Assembly (NCBI RefSeq): GCF_014699035.1
Contig: NZ_JACXAA010000001.1
Coordinates: 744,001-808,000 of the forward strand
Reading direction: 5' to 3'
Length of the DNA stretch: 64,000 bases
From: Spirosoma validum
GTDB taxonomy: Bacteria; Bacteroidota; Bacteroidia; Cytophagales; Spirosomataceae
Shown here one piece after another: positions 51,952 through 60,425 of the stretch. Each line of letters opens with the position of its first letter. Positions within the stretch are counted from its first letter, which is position 1. A program made the translations under genes and the position numbers. The notes beneath the pieces were generated by a model that saw only the letters and a list, made by a program, of their open reading frames with translations, searched no databases and was not told the origin of the DNA.

Positions 51952-53919
51952 TTGTGCTTCCGCCCGCCAGACGTTGTTTTTCCCGTTAATGTCTGGTAGT
52001 TTCTGGTCAGGATCGACAACGACCGTTTTCAAGGTCGAGGTAGAGTTATAGTTGAATGTCCAGGTTCCTCCGCGTTGCCAGACTTCTATCGGCAGATTGA
52101 TCCGACCTTTTTTCCCGTTACTTTCTGTAACTTCAACAGTTACTGGCATTGCCATCTTTTCGAGGTTTTCGATGGAAATTAACGACCCCTTATCCGGCGA
52201 ACCATCCACGTATTTCACTTCTTTTACGCTCTGATCAAGTTTCCAGGTTTCGTAGAAATAGCCACGCCAGAACCAACCTAAATCTTCACCAGCGCCATCT
52301 TCCATAGATCGGAAGAAGTCATAAGGCGTAGGATGTTTGAAGGCCCATCGCTGTACGTAGTTCTTGAAGGCGAAATCAAAGCGATCGGGACCAAGAATTA
52401 CCTCACGAAGAAGTTTTAAACCGTAACCTGGTTTATAATAAGCCAGAATACCCAGCATACGAGCCTGCTGAACATCAGGAATCGTCATGATGGGTTCATT
52501 AGGCATAGCAAGCGCCGGAGCTAAATCGTGCATCGTACCACGCTCACGATTGTATTCGCCTTTGTTGAAACTGGCCGTCGACAAGAAGTTGATGAACGTA
52601 TTAAAACCTTCGTCCATCCAGGGAAATTTGCGCTCATTGTTGCCTACGATCATCGGGAACCAATTGTGCCCGAACTCATGGTCAGTTACCCCCCAGAGGC
52701 CATCTTTCTTGTCTTTATGATTACAGAAGATTATACCAGGATATTCCATTCCCCCAACAATACCTGCTACGTTCGTCGCCACAGGATAACTGTATTCATA
52801 CAGGTACTTCGAATAAAATTCGACACATCCTTTCACATATTCTGTCGAGCGATTCCAGGAGTCGTTTGTAGCACTTTCAACTGGATACACTGATTGGGCA
52901 AGTGCCGTTTTTCCATTGGAAAGGTTAATTTTAGCAGCATCCCACACGAACGCTCGTGAGGAAGCCCAGGCTACATCGCGGCTGTTCTGGCAACGAAACT
53001 TCCAGGTTAACGTACCGGATTTTTTAGGGCGTGTAGCCGCATTCGTTACTTCATCTTTACCACGAATGATAACCGTCTGATCGCTGTTACGTGCCTGTGC
53101 CAGTCGTTTTACCTGATCAGCTGTCAACACATCATTAGGATTCAGTAACTCTCCCGAACCAACAACAATATGGTCCCATGGGGCAGTAATGCTATACTCG
53201 TAATCACCATAGTCAAGATAAAACTCGCCCGCGCCCAGATAAGGCAGTACGTTCCAGCCTTCAATGTCGTCATACACACACATACGTGGGTACCATTGAG
53301 CAATTTCGTAGATGATCCCGTCTTTACGTTTCAATTGGCCCATGCGGTCTGAGGCATATTCAGGAATTTTGAACGAATAGGCCACTTTTACCTTCACTAC
53401 GTCCCCGTTCGGTTTCACCGGTTCCGTTAGGCGAACCTGCATTCGTGTATCCGTTATTACGTAGGGCATTGTCGTAAACTTTCCCTGAGCATGATCAATG
53501 GTTACGCTTGAGATTGTGAATCCGCCCGCAAAGCCCTGATTACCAAACCGTCCACCGGAAACGGGTGTAGTTTTAGTAGCGCGCGACGTATCACTAAAGG
53601 CATTCTGGTCTAACTGTAACCACAGATAAGGCAACGTTTCGGGCGAGTTATTTTTATACGTTATCACCACTTCGCCCGTAATCGTATTCTGTTGATCATC
53701 GATCGCTACGTTGATTTGATAATCAGATTTGTTCTGCCAATAGCGCGGTCCGGGTGCACCGCTGCCCGTGCGGTAGTCGTTGCCGGGCTGCATGTTAAAC
53801 AGTGGATGAAATAAGGCGAGAGGATCGTATTTTGAAGCCGACGTAGAAGACGGTGCTGTTTGGGCAAATGAAGCCAGACTAAAGGCCCAAAACCCTGCCC
53901 AGAGAGCAATTTTTTTCAT
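51949..53919 (-). CDS. secreted M1-family metallopeptidase
   Basis: A 656-residue protein with signal peptide ([20 protein letters not shown]). The N-terminal saddle-like beta domain contains [20 protein letters not shown] and the central catalytic domain has GGMEYPG (exopeptidase-type loop) and the zinc motif [10 protein letters not shown] followed 18 residues after the second His by Glu in WMDEGFNTF, matching HExxHx18E. The C-terminal part (about 520-650) is beta-rich. Close relatives in Bacteroidota are secreted M1 peptidases acting as aminopeptidases. Convergent with the FabH-like gene. Peptide substrate unknown. Confidence 0.93.
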   Translation of the reverse strand: MKKIALWAGFWAFSLASFAQTAPSSTSASKYDPLALFHPLFNMQPGNDYRTGSGAPGPRYWQNKSDYQINVAIDDQQNTITGEVVITYKNNSPETLPYLWLQLDQNAFSDTSRATKTTPVSGGRFGNQGFAGGFTISSVTIDHAQGKFTTMPYVITDTRMQVRLTEPVKPNGDVVKVKVAYSFKIPEYASDRMGQLKRKDGIIYEIAQWYPRMCVYDDIEGWNVLPYLGAGEFYLDYGDYEYSITAPWDHIVVGSGELLNPNDVLTADQVKRLAQARNSDQTVIIRGKDEVTNAATRPKKSGTLTWKFRCQNSRDVAWASSRAFVWDAAKINLSNGKTALAQSVYPVESATNDSWNRSTEYVKGCVEFYSKYLYEYSYPVATNVAGIVGGMEYPGIIFCNHKDKKDGLWGVTDHEFGHNWFPMIVGNNERKFPWMDEGFNTFINFLSTASFNKGEYNRERGTMHDLAPALAMPNEPIMTIPDVQQARMLGILAYYKPGYGLKLLREVILGPDRFDFAFKNYVQRWAFKHPTPYDFFRSMEDGAGEDLGWFWRGYFYETWKLDQSVKEVKYVDGSPDKGSLISIENLEKMAMPVTVEVTESNGKKGRINLPIEVWQRGGTWTFNYNSTSTLKTVVVDPDQKLPDINGKNNVWRAEAQ

Positions 53920-53990
53920 GAATAAATTGAGAGTAACAATGAGGTTATTTTACACAAAGAACGCTATAAACCCTCAAAAGCAGATAGTTT

Positions 53991-54599
53991 TTATAAAGAC
54001 AGATGTAAATCAAGGCCGTGATGAATGAGCAGAAAGACAAACAGGCCAATCCAAAGAATATCGACAAAATGCCAGTATAGGGTAATCAATCTGATTTTAA
54101 GGCGATTCGGCGGGTTCACGCTATAAACAAACGAATCGATATAAGGCCGACGTCGTAGAGCCTCAGCCAGCATGATGATCAGAAAAATGATGCCAATCAG
54201 AATATGTATTAAGTGAATTCCTGATATAATATAAATGAACCCCCCGGCTGGATTATCTTCTAACGTAACGCCTGCCCGAATCATCTGACGCCACCCCCAC
54301 CCCTGAAGTAGCATAAACAACGTACCTAGCACAAGCGTGGTGCCCAGATTCGTGCGATAGTTGTTGAAGCGTTCGTGATGAAAAGCCTGGATAGCGTTGT
54401 TCAGTGTGAAGCTGCTCAATAGAATGACAACTGTGCTAACCAAAAAGACACCCGGCAACTTTACATCTCGCCAACCGGAGCCCGTTTGACGGATAATATA
54501 GGCAATTAAAAGCATCGTGAAAATCATCACGCTGCTCGCAATACCCAGCCAGACCATAAAGCGGAACGGCTCCCGCCGTTTGGTCACAAAGTTGCTCAT
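53991..54599 (-). CDS. heme-copper oxidase subunit III
   Basis: A 202-residue protein with five membrane helices in the order of cytochrome c oxidase subunit III: FMVWLGIASSVMIFTMLLIA, VFLVSTVVILLSSFTLNNAI, ISGIHLIHILIGIIFLIIML and LYWHFVDILWIGLFVFLLIH; the HxxH and WHFVD motifs are typical. Subunit III lies in the inner membrane and supports proton pumping and turnover stability of the oxidase. No subunit I or II gene is found in this window; the other oxidase genes must be elsewhere or it may pair with a different oxidase. Downstream of it lies a 70-bp spacer before the M1 peptidase gene. Confidence 0.92.
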   Translation of the reverse strand: MSNFVTKRREPFRFMVWLGIASSVMIFTMLLIAYIIRQTGSGWRDVKLPGVFLVSTVVILLSSFTLNNAIQAFHHERFNNYRTNLGTTLVLGTLFMLLQGWGWRQMIRAGVTLEDNPAGGFIYIISGIHLIHILIGIIFLIIMLAEALRRRPYIDSFVYSVNPPNRLKIRLITLYWHFVDILWIGLFVFLLIHHGLDLHLSL

Positions 54600-54682
54600 G
54601 TTAGTTACCAGTGGTTAATCAATAGTAGTTAGTGGTTAGTTACTCTGCCATTCACTACTGACCACTAATCGTTTGCTAACCA

Positions 54683-55489
54683 CTATAACTTTCCTTGCCA
54701 AACGCTGTAATTTAGAAATTGGTTTGGGAGAACTACAGGAGCCTGGAAAATTCCGTATATCGTTGAGCCAGAACCGCTCATGCTGGCGTAAACGGCACCG
54801 GCTTCATAAAGTTGCTCTTTGATTTGAGCCAACACCGGGTACTGTGGAAACAGACTATCTTCGAAATCATTGTGAATAGTCTCACACCAGGCATCGATGG
54901 GCGCTTGTAATTGATTGAATAAGGACGTTTCAGGCTGCTGTGGTCTTACTCCAGCATAAGCCTCAGCTGTTGAGATGGCTAGATTCGGGTAAACCAGCAG
55001 AATATGATATCCGCTCAAATCAATAGTAATGTCCTGAAACACGTCCCCTTTTTCAAGACAATACAATGGACGATTCTGAATGAAAAAAGCGCAGTCACTA
55101 CCCAGCAATCGAGCATATTCTTCAAGCTGAGCAATGCTTAGTCCCAGCTTAAACTGATCATTCAACAAACGTAACGTAAAGGCAGCATCAGCCGAACCAC
55201 CACCCAAACCTGCCCCAATCGGCACAAGTTTATGGAGATGTAGCTGAACCGGCGGCAGATCAAAGTCGGCCTTCAACAAATCATACGCCCGAACGCAAAG
55301 GTTAGTCCTCAGTTCGCCTGGAATAGATAATCCACTACTACTGAACGCAAACGTCTTTGACGGAATGGCCTCCAGTATATCACCCCAACCAACCGGATAA
55401 AAGCAGGACTGTAGATTGTGAAAACCATCGGAACGTTTCTCCGTAATACGTAGTCCAAGGTTGATTTTACAATTCGAAAAGACAAGCAC
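54683..55489 (-). CDS. ispE: 4-diphosphocytidyl-2-C-methyl-D-erythritol kinase
   Basis: A 268-residue GHMP kinase. It has the family's opening CKINLGLRITEKRSDGFHNL, then YPVGWGDILE, the ATP-binding PIGAGLGGGSADAAFTL and the C-terminal ASMSGSGSTIYGIF. IspE phosphorylates CDP-ME at position 2 in the methylerythritol phosphate isoprenoid pathway. Length and order match the family. It is 29 bp downstream of the ABC-type double ATPase gene on the same strand and 83 bp upstream of the oxidase gene; that gap holds a 10-bp dyad (TAGTGGTTAG/CTAACCACTA). Confidence 0.94.
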   Translation of the reverse strand: MLVFSNCKINLGLRITEKRSDGFHNLQSCFYPVGWGDILEAIPSKTFAFSSSGLSIPGELRTNLCVRAYDLLKADFDLPPVQLHLHKLVPIGAGLGGGSADAAFTLRLLNDQFKLGLSIAQLEEYARLLGSDCAFFIQNRPLYCLEKGDVFQDITIDLSGYHILLVYPNLAISTAEAYAGVRPQQPETSLFNQLQAPIDAWCETIHNDFEDSLFPQYPVLAQIKEQLYEAGAVYASMSGSGSTIYGIFQAPVVLPNQFLNYSVWQGKL

Positions 55490-55518
55490 GTATTGAATTA
55501 TAAATGATGAATAATAAG

Positions 55519-56943
55519 CTAGCGCCTGGCATCGAGATCAAAAATCTGGTCGATCGTATCAGGCAGTTCGTGCTGATTGTGTGAAATGAACAGGATGGTT
55601 TTATCAGATAAACTGTCAATTAATCGCCGGGCCAGCTCTATATGACGTGCATCGATAACCTGGAAAGGTTCATCCAGTAACAATACAGGAGGATTTTTAA
55701 GCAAGGCGCGAACTAACAAAACCAGCCGCTGTTCACCGGCGGATAAGGTCCCGAATGATCGGTTCTGCGTATCAGTCAGGCCAAAATAGCCTAGCAGTTG
55801 ATTTAGATCGGCTTCGGTTTCGGGCGCGACACGCTTTGGTGGCGTAAGCGTATCAGTAAGACCCGTAAGAGCTACCTGACGTACTAACAGATGCTGTGGG
55901 AAATAAAGATGCAGTTCAGGTGACACGAAGCCAATCCTTCGTTTAACATCCCAGATGCTCTCACCTGATTTCCCACGCCGATACCCAAAAACGCTCACGT
56001 CATTAGCGTATGCCTGCGGGTGATCACCATATAGCAGACTAAGCAGCACTGATTTTCCCGCACCGTTTCGACCCAGCAACGCCCATCGCTCCCCCGCCTG
56101 AATCGCCCAGTTGATATTATTTAGAATTACCGTGTCCCCATAACGTACCGTAACGTTCCGTAATCGAAAGGCATCCGAAAAATCAGGAAGTTGTGGTTTC
56201 GTCTGGAGTATCGGAAGTATAGATTCTGATACGTTCTCTATAACGGGAACATAGTTCTTTTTATCGCCCTGCCACTGTAGGCTACTTTTATCTAGTGCCA
56301 TAACGTGGGTAACGAAAGGCGGAATATCGTCAGCTTCAGTCACTAATACGAGCGTTAAACCGTGAGCGATCAACTCTCCTAGCCAGCTTGTCAATTCCGT
56401 CCGAAACGTTTTATCCAGCCCGACAAATGGATTATCCAGGAGCAATACGGAGGGATGACGTAGCAACGCTTTCCCGATTCGGGCTTTGCGAGTCTGGCCG
56501 TTCGATAGTTTCAGAAACGATCGTTCCAGCAGAGGTTCTAGCCCTAACCGTTTAATCAGCGCGTTATTTTCCGGTGATTCTGTGTATTGTAAAAATTTAC
56601 GTAACGTCGGAATGGAATGATAAGCATCGTCTTCTCCTTCTGGCTTATCACCCATTGTCGCCTGATAACGCTGCTGATAGAAATAGCCACTATACGAAAA
56701 TTGACTGGACTCTTCTTTAAACGACACAAACTCAGGAGATGTCTTACGAAAAGCCGTACCAGGTGGCGCAGGAAACTGGCCAGCAAGTGCTTGCAAAAAG
56801 GCTGTCTTTCCACTACCAGTAGAACCAACGACCGCCCAGCACTGGCCCTGGTTAAGGGTAAATGTTATATTGGATAAGATCGTCTGCCCACTTCGGCGAG
56901 CAACAAAGTACATCAGCGAGATTAGTGGCGTTTCATCTGGCAT
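55519..56943 (-). CDS. double ABC ATPase (ModF-like tandem NBD protein)
   Basis: A 474-residue cytoplasmic protein with two nucleotide-binding domains and no membrane part. I chose the ATG at 56943; the frame to 56970 adds nine residues inside a palindrome. NBD1: Walker A GSTGSGKTAFLQALAG, signature LSNGQTRKARIGKAL, Walker B VLLLDNPFVGLD. NBD2: Walker A GRNGAGKSVLLSLLYG, signature SAGEQRLVLLVRALL, Walker B VLLLDEPFQVID. In NBD1 the usual catalytic Glu after Walker B is Asn, so that site may hydrolyse ATP poorly. The domain order resembles ModF (PhrA) proteins. Its partner is unknown; ispE follows 29 bp later. Confidence 0.88.
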   Translation of the reverse strand: MPDETPLISLMYFVARRSGQTILSNITFTLNQGQCWAVVGSTGSGKTAFLQALAGQFPAPPGTAFRKTSPEFVSFKEESSQFSYSGYFYQQRYQATMGDKPEGEDDAYHSIPTLRKFLQYTESPENNALIKRLGLEPLLERSFLKLSNGQTRKARIGKALLRHPSVLLLDNPFVGLDKTFRTELTSWLGELIAHGLTLVLVTEADDIPPFVTHVMALDKSSLQWQGDKKNYVPVIENVSESILPILQTKPQLPDFSDAFRLRNVTVRYGDTVILNNINWAIQAGERWALLGRNGAGKSVLLSLLYGDHPQAYANDVSVFGYRRGKSGESIWDVKRRIGFVSPELHLYFPQHLLVRQVALTGLTDTLTPPKRVAPETEADLNQLLGYFGLTDTQNRSFGTLSAGEQRLVLLVRALLKNPPVLLLDEPFQVIDARHIELARRLIDSLSDKTILFISHNQHELPDTIDQIFDLDARR

Positions 56944-56995
56944 AAAAAAGGTCAGGGTGTACTTTTGCAAAAGTACACCCTGACCTTTTTTATGC
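56940..56995. terminator. 56-bp perfect palindrome at the start of the ABC gene
   Basis: Positions 56940-56995 form one uninterrupted palindrome with no unpaired loop bases, with A and T tracts on both sides. It lies 23 bp past the stop of the Thr/Asn-rich gene (minus strand), so it likely ends that transcript, but it also includes the preferred start codon of the ABC gene (56941-56943). Confidence 0.75.
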
Positions 56996-57017
56996 TGTTA
57001 TACTTAACCCACTTTCT

Positions 57018-57575
57018 TTAGGGCTTGCTTGGCGTCGTAGTCGATGAGCCAGTTCTCGTACGGCGACTGCCGTTAGTCGTTGTGCCCGTGTTTGTCCGAT
57101 CAGTGGTCCCCATTGAGTTCAACGTGCTATTCGATGGCTCCGTACCCGTATTCATCGTACCAGGTTTTGTGCTGTACGTGCTGTTGGGGGTAGTTACCGT
57201 AGACGGTGTGTTCGTAGTACCCGTAGTTGGATTAACGGTTCCCGTCTGCGCCGGAGTCGTCATTGTTCCGTTGGTCGTTGACGGCTGGTTTTGATACGTA
57301 TTGGTACTCGTTGGTGGAGTAGCCTGATTTACACCTGTTGGCGCCTGTGGCTGATTGATGCCCGTATTGACCGGAGCAGGTGTTTGACTCATACCTGAAT
57401 TCGTTCCAGGCTGCGTCTGATACGTACCTGAATTGGTTCCCGTATTCGATGGGTTTGCATATGTCCCCGTCGTTCCGGTTGTCCCTGAATTGGTCGTTGA
57501 ATTCGTATTTTGTGCGTTTGCATTAAGGGCTATGCCGGCTACCAGCATGCAACCCATCATTACTATTTTTTTCAT
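57018..57575 (-). CDS. secreted low-complexity Thr/Asn/Gly/Pro-rich protein
   Basis: A 185-residue protein with signal peptide (MKKIVMMGCMLVAGIALNANAQ). The mature part is low complexity, made of Thr, Asn, Gly, Ser, Pro and Gln with recurring pieces such as TNSGT, TGTTGT, NTGTNSGTYQTQ and PAQTGTVNPTTG, and a basic Ser/Arg tail (GSRRTRTGSST). No family is recognisable, and no folded domain is expected. Such proteins in Bacteroidota may be surface-exposed or wall-associated, but nothing here shows it. The gene is flanked by two long palindromic terminators (56940-56995 and 57701-57734). Confidence 0.75.
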   Translation of the reverse strand: MKKIVMMGCMLVAGIALNANAQNTNSTTNSGTTGTTGTYANPSNTGTNSGTYQTQPGTNSGMSQTPAPVNTGINQPQAPTGVNQATPPTSTNTYQNQPSTTNGTMTTPAQTGTVNPTTGTTNTPSTVTTPNSTYSTKPGTMNTGTEPSNSTLNSMGTTDRTNTGTTTNGSRRTRTGSSTTTPSKP

Positions 57576-57700
57576 TAGTTGAGTATGTTTAAAGCGTTTT
57601 AACGCGATATTCTATAGTATAACTACGCTAATCCAGAGTTGTTTAATATTTTTTTAATAAATACCTGTAATACTTCTTCCGAGTCCAGTTTTTATGAAAG

Positions 57701-57735
57701 AAAAAGCCATAAGCAGATCTGCTTATGGCTTTTTT
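57701..57735. terminator. 34-bp perfect palindromic terminator
   Basis: Arms of 17 bp (57701-57717 and 57718-57734) centred on AGATCT are fully complementary, with A and T runs at the ends. It ends the GMC oxidoreductase transcript (minus strand, stop at 57754). Confidence 0.9.
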
Positions 57736-57753
57736 AAACTACAATGATATAGC

Positions 57754-59478
57754 TTATAACGTACCTTTTTTCATTTCCTTAACAGCAAAGTCAGCCGCAC
57801 GAGCCGTCAGTGCCATGTAAGTCAGTGATGGATTCACACAGGAAGCTGACGTCATGCAGGCGCCATCCGTGTTGAATACGTTTTTAACCGTATGAAGCTG
57901 GTTATGCGCATTCAGTATTGATGTTTTTGGATCGCGGCCCATACGAGCGGTACCCATCTCGTGGATACCAATACCTGGATTTTTAGTCGTATCGTTATAG
58001 GGCGTTACGTTCTTGATACCGGCTGCTTCGAGCATTTCGGCGGCATCATTCATCATATCGATCCGCATTTTTTTCTCATTTTCACCATAAGCAGCATCGA
58101 ACACGATGATTGGTAAGCCCCACTTATCTTTCTGATCAGGCGAAAGCGTCATGCGGTTGTTGGGATCAGCGATCATTTCGCCGAAACCACCAAGGCTCAT
58201 TGTCCAGCCGCCTGGTTTGGTTAAGCTTTCTTTGAAATCAGCACCGAAACCTTCCATGCCATTCCCCCGGTTCCAGCCACCCCGACCGGCACCACCCTGA
58301 TAACCAAAGCCGCGTACGTAATCCCGTTTATCTTTACCCCAGTTACGGTAGCGAGGAATGTACACGCCGTTCGCCCGACGCCCATAATAATATTGATCTT
58401 CCATCCCATCAAACGTACCAGCAGCACCTGCAGCCAGATGGTGGTCCATGATGTTACGTCCGAGTTGGTCAGAATCGTTACCCATTCCGTTCGGGAACCG
58501 GTGCGACTTCGAATTCATCAGAATCGACGTACTGGCGAAAGCGGATGCATTCAGGAAGATGACTTTGGCGTAGTACTCACGCACCTCTTTCGTATTCTGG
58601 TCAATAACCCGAACGCCAGTTGCTTTTCCTTTCTTTTCGTCGTAAAGCACTTCCGAAACAATCGAATCAGGACGTAACGTCAGGCGACCCGTTTTCACAG
58701 CGGCTGGTAACGTAGCCGATTGTGTACTGAAATAAGCACCGTAGGGACAGCCACGCATACACTGGTTTCGGAACTGGCAGGCAGCCCGACCCAGATCGTA
58801 GTGAAGCTGTTTCGGTGCCGTCAGGTGAGCCGTACGGCCCATCGTAACGGTACGCCCAGCAAAGGCTTTTTCAATCTTCTTTTTTGCTTCCTTTTCCAGA
58901 CAGTTCATCTGCATAGGTGGCAGGTAATTACCATCAGGCAGTACGTCCAAACCATCTTTGTTACCCGAAATCCCGGCAAAGGTTTCCACATAGGTATACC
59001 AGGGTGCCAGATCTTCATAGCGGATTGGCCAGTCAACACCAATGCCTTCTTTGCCGTTTGCCATGAAGTCTTCTTTATTCCAGCGGTAACTCTGACGGCC
59101 CCACATCAGTGAACGACCACCTACGTGATACCCACGAATCCAGTCTACTTTGCGATTTGGCTTTTCGAGGTAAGGATTTTCTTTATCGTTCTCGAAAAAG
59201 TGACGCCATTCTTCGTTAGCGGTATAGCCGGTACGCATGTTGGCCCAGTACTCTTCAGCCGCCATCGTCGTGATACGTCCCCGGTGTGGAAAATCCCAGG
59301 GGTTATTGGTAGCCGTTGGATAGCCTTCAATGTGTTTCACATCGCGACCACGCTCCAGCATCAGCACTTTCAATCCTTTTTGGGTAAGTTCTTTAGCAGC
59401 CCAGCCACCCGAAATACCCGACCCAACGACAATAGCGTCGTAGGTCATATCTTTTTTAGCGTCTATATTAAGGTTCAT
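57754..59478 (-). CDS. GMC-family oxidoreductase (gluconate dehydrogenase-like flavoprotein)
   Basis: A 574-residue flavoenzyme. The FAD-binding N-terminus is MTYDAIVVGSGISGGWAAKE, then VLMLERG; the GMC substrate domain includes YHVGGRSLMWGRQSYRW, the Cys-rich CQFRNQCMRGCPYGAYFSTQ and GIGIHEMGTARMGRDPKTSI (catalytic His region). Similar Bacteroidota proteins are annotated as gluconate 2-dehydrogenase or sorbose/fructose dehydrogenase-type subunits that oxidise sugars or polyols and pass electrons to a cytochrome. The partner small subunit is encoded just upstream at 59586-60224. Substrate not determinable. No signal peptide on this subunit, so it could be exported with the partner by Tat. Confidence 0.9.
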   Translation of the reverse strand: MNLNIDAKKDMTYDAIVVGSGISGGWAAKELTQKGLKVLMLERGRDVKHIEGYPTATNNPWDFPHRGRITTMAAEEYWANMRTGYTANEEWRHFFENDKENPYLEKPNRKVDWIRGYHVGGRSLMWGRQSYRWNKEDFMANGKEGIGVDWPIRYEDLAPWYTYVETFAGISGNKDGLDVLPDGNYLPPMQMNCLEKEAKKKIEKAFAGRTVTMGRTAHLTAPKQLHYDLGRAACQFRNQCMRGCPYGAYFSTQSATLPAAVKTGRLTLRPDSIVSEVLYDEKKGKATGVRVIDQNTKEVREYYAKVIFLNASAFASTSILMNSKSHRFPNGMGNDSDQLGRNIMDHHLAAGAAGTFDGMEDQYYYGRRANGVYIPRYRNWGKDKRDYVRGFGYQGGAGRGGWNRGNGMEGFGADFKESLTKPGGWTMSLGGFGEMIADPNNRMTLSPDQKDKWGLPIIVFDAAYGENEKKMRIDMMNDAAEMLEAAGIKNVTPYNDTTKNPGIGIHEMGTARMGRDPKTSILNAHNQLHTVKNVFNTDGACMTSASCVNPSLTYMALTARAADFAVKEMKKGTL

Positions 59479-59585
59479 TCTGTGAGAAGAGTGTTTGTAG
59501 CTATAGAGTTGTGTGATGATAGAGTAGCCAAGCTCTCAGGTAAGAAGCTTTACAACTTTATGATCTTTACAACTGTACAACCTTT

Positions 59586-60224
59586 TTAGATTGCCCAGGC
59601 TTTCTGACCAGGTTTAAGCGTAACACAACCATCGTATCGGCCCGGAACCGCTACGTATTCAAGAGCTTGTGTTGCTCCGATTTCGGAGGTAAAGTAGCCC
59701 GTCAGCGTTAGGTCTTTCAGCATGGTAAAGAAAGGCGTATACCGCTTTTTCGCTTCTGGCATTTGTAGATCAGCTTGCGAATTTTCTACTTTGGCCGCGC
59801 TTTTGGCTGGAGCCATTTGGGCTTTACGTTCTTTGTCGTCGGCTTCGAGTTTTTTAACAATCTCGATACGTTGCGCTGGGTCCAGTTGTACGAATGCTTT
59901 TCCGTACGCATCCTGACTTAACTTGTTGGTTTGCGTCAGCCCATCAAGGAAGCGTTGCTGATCGTCTGGCTTGTAGCAATCTTTTACGATAACATCGATG
60001 ATTTCATTCACCTTAGCAGCTTTGGCACCAGGCGTGCTCGTCGTGGGAATAATCGTATCGGCCAATTCAGCGACGGTTGCGTCCTGATCAGCCGTAAAGA
60101 AAAGTGGCTTACCCGTCAGGGTACGTCGAGCGGCCGAGGCTTCGAGCGTATCGGCCAACGCAGGCAACGATATGGTTGCGCCGGCCAGCGCGGCCACCCG
60201 CATAAGGGCGTCTCTTCTGTTCAT
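59586..60224 (-). CDS. gluconate 2-dehydrogenase subunit 3-family protein
   Basis: A 212-residue protein with an N-terminal twin-Arg-like signal (MNRRDALMRVAALAGATISL, RR at 3-4), suggesting Tat export of the assembled complex. The body matches the gluconate 2-dehydrogenase subunit 3 family: FTADQDATVAELADTIIPTT, TPGAKAAKVNEIIDVIVKDC and KRYTPFFTMLKDLTLTGYFT, which includes the conserved GYFTSE region. In known enzymes this subunit is needed for assembly and membrane association of the flavoprotein. It precedes the GMC gene by 107 bp on the same strand. No cytochrome c subunit gene is adjacent. Confidence 0.9.
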   Translation of the reverse strand: MNRRDALMRVAALAGATISLPALADTLEASAARRTLTGKPLFFTADQDATVAELADTIIPTTSTPGAKAAKVNEIIDVIVKDCYKPDDQQRFLDGLTQTNKLSQDAYGKAFVQLDPAQRIEIVKKLEADDKERKAQMAPAKSAAKVENSQADLQMPEAKKRYTPFFTMLKDLTLTGYFTSEIGATQALEYVAVPGRYDGCVTLKPGQKAWAI

Positions 60225-60365
60225 AGGTTTATAGTAATTAGGCTTTCAAGTAGAACGTTTTAAGCAATTACAAATGTATAACAATCGGGGAATGGATTGT
60301 GATTTTTGACGATACACTTTTTGTGAAACTGGCCTAATTAGAATCTTACTAATCATCTTTTAATA

Positions 60366-60400
60366 ACAAAAAAACCGACTATCGATATGCAGTCGGTTTT
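60366..60400 (-). terminator. terminator of the M20 amidohydrolase gene
   Basis: A 10-bp stem (60371-60380 with 60391-60400) with a 10-nt loop and an A tract on the plus strand (a T tract on the minus strand), 26 bp past the gene's stop. Confidence 0.8.
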
Positions 60401-60425
60401 CTCGCAAAAACGTTCTTGTTCGTCG

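Noticed and set aside
54601..54682. Tandem repeat or CRISPR-like array in the gap before ispE
   Set aside because: Only short recurrent AGTGGTTA/ACCACTAA pieces; no regular repeat-spacer pattern, at best a 10-bp dyad.
57025..57294. Valine-rich plus-strand frame opposite the Thr/Asn-rich gene
   Set aside because: Its composition is the mirror of the low-complexity ACC/GGT codons on the coding strand; the minus-strand frame has a signal peptide and is the real one.
59125..59589. 154-codon plus-strand frame opposite the GMC gene
   Set aside because: Antisense of the flavoprotein's conserved FAD region; translation lacks domain features.
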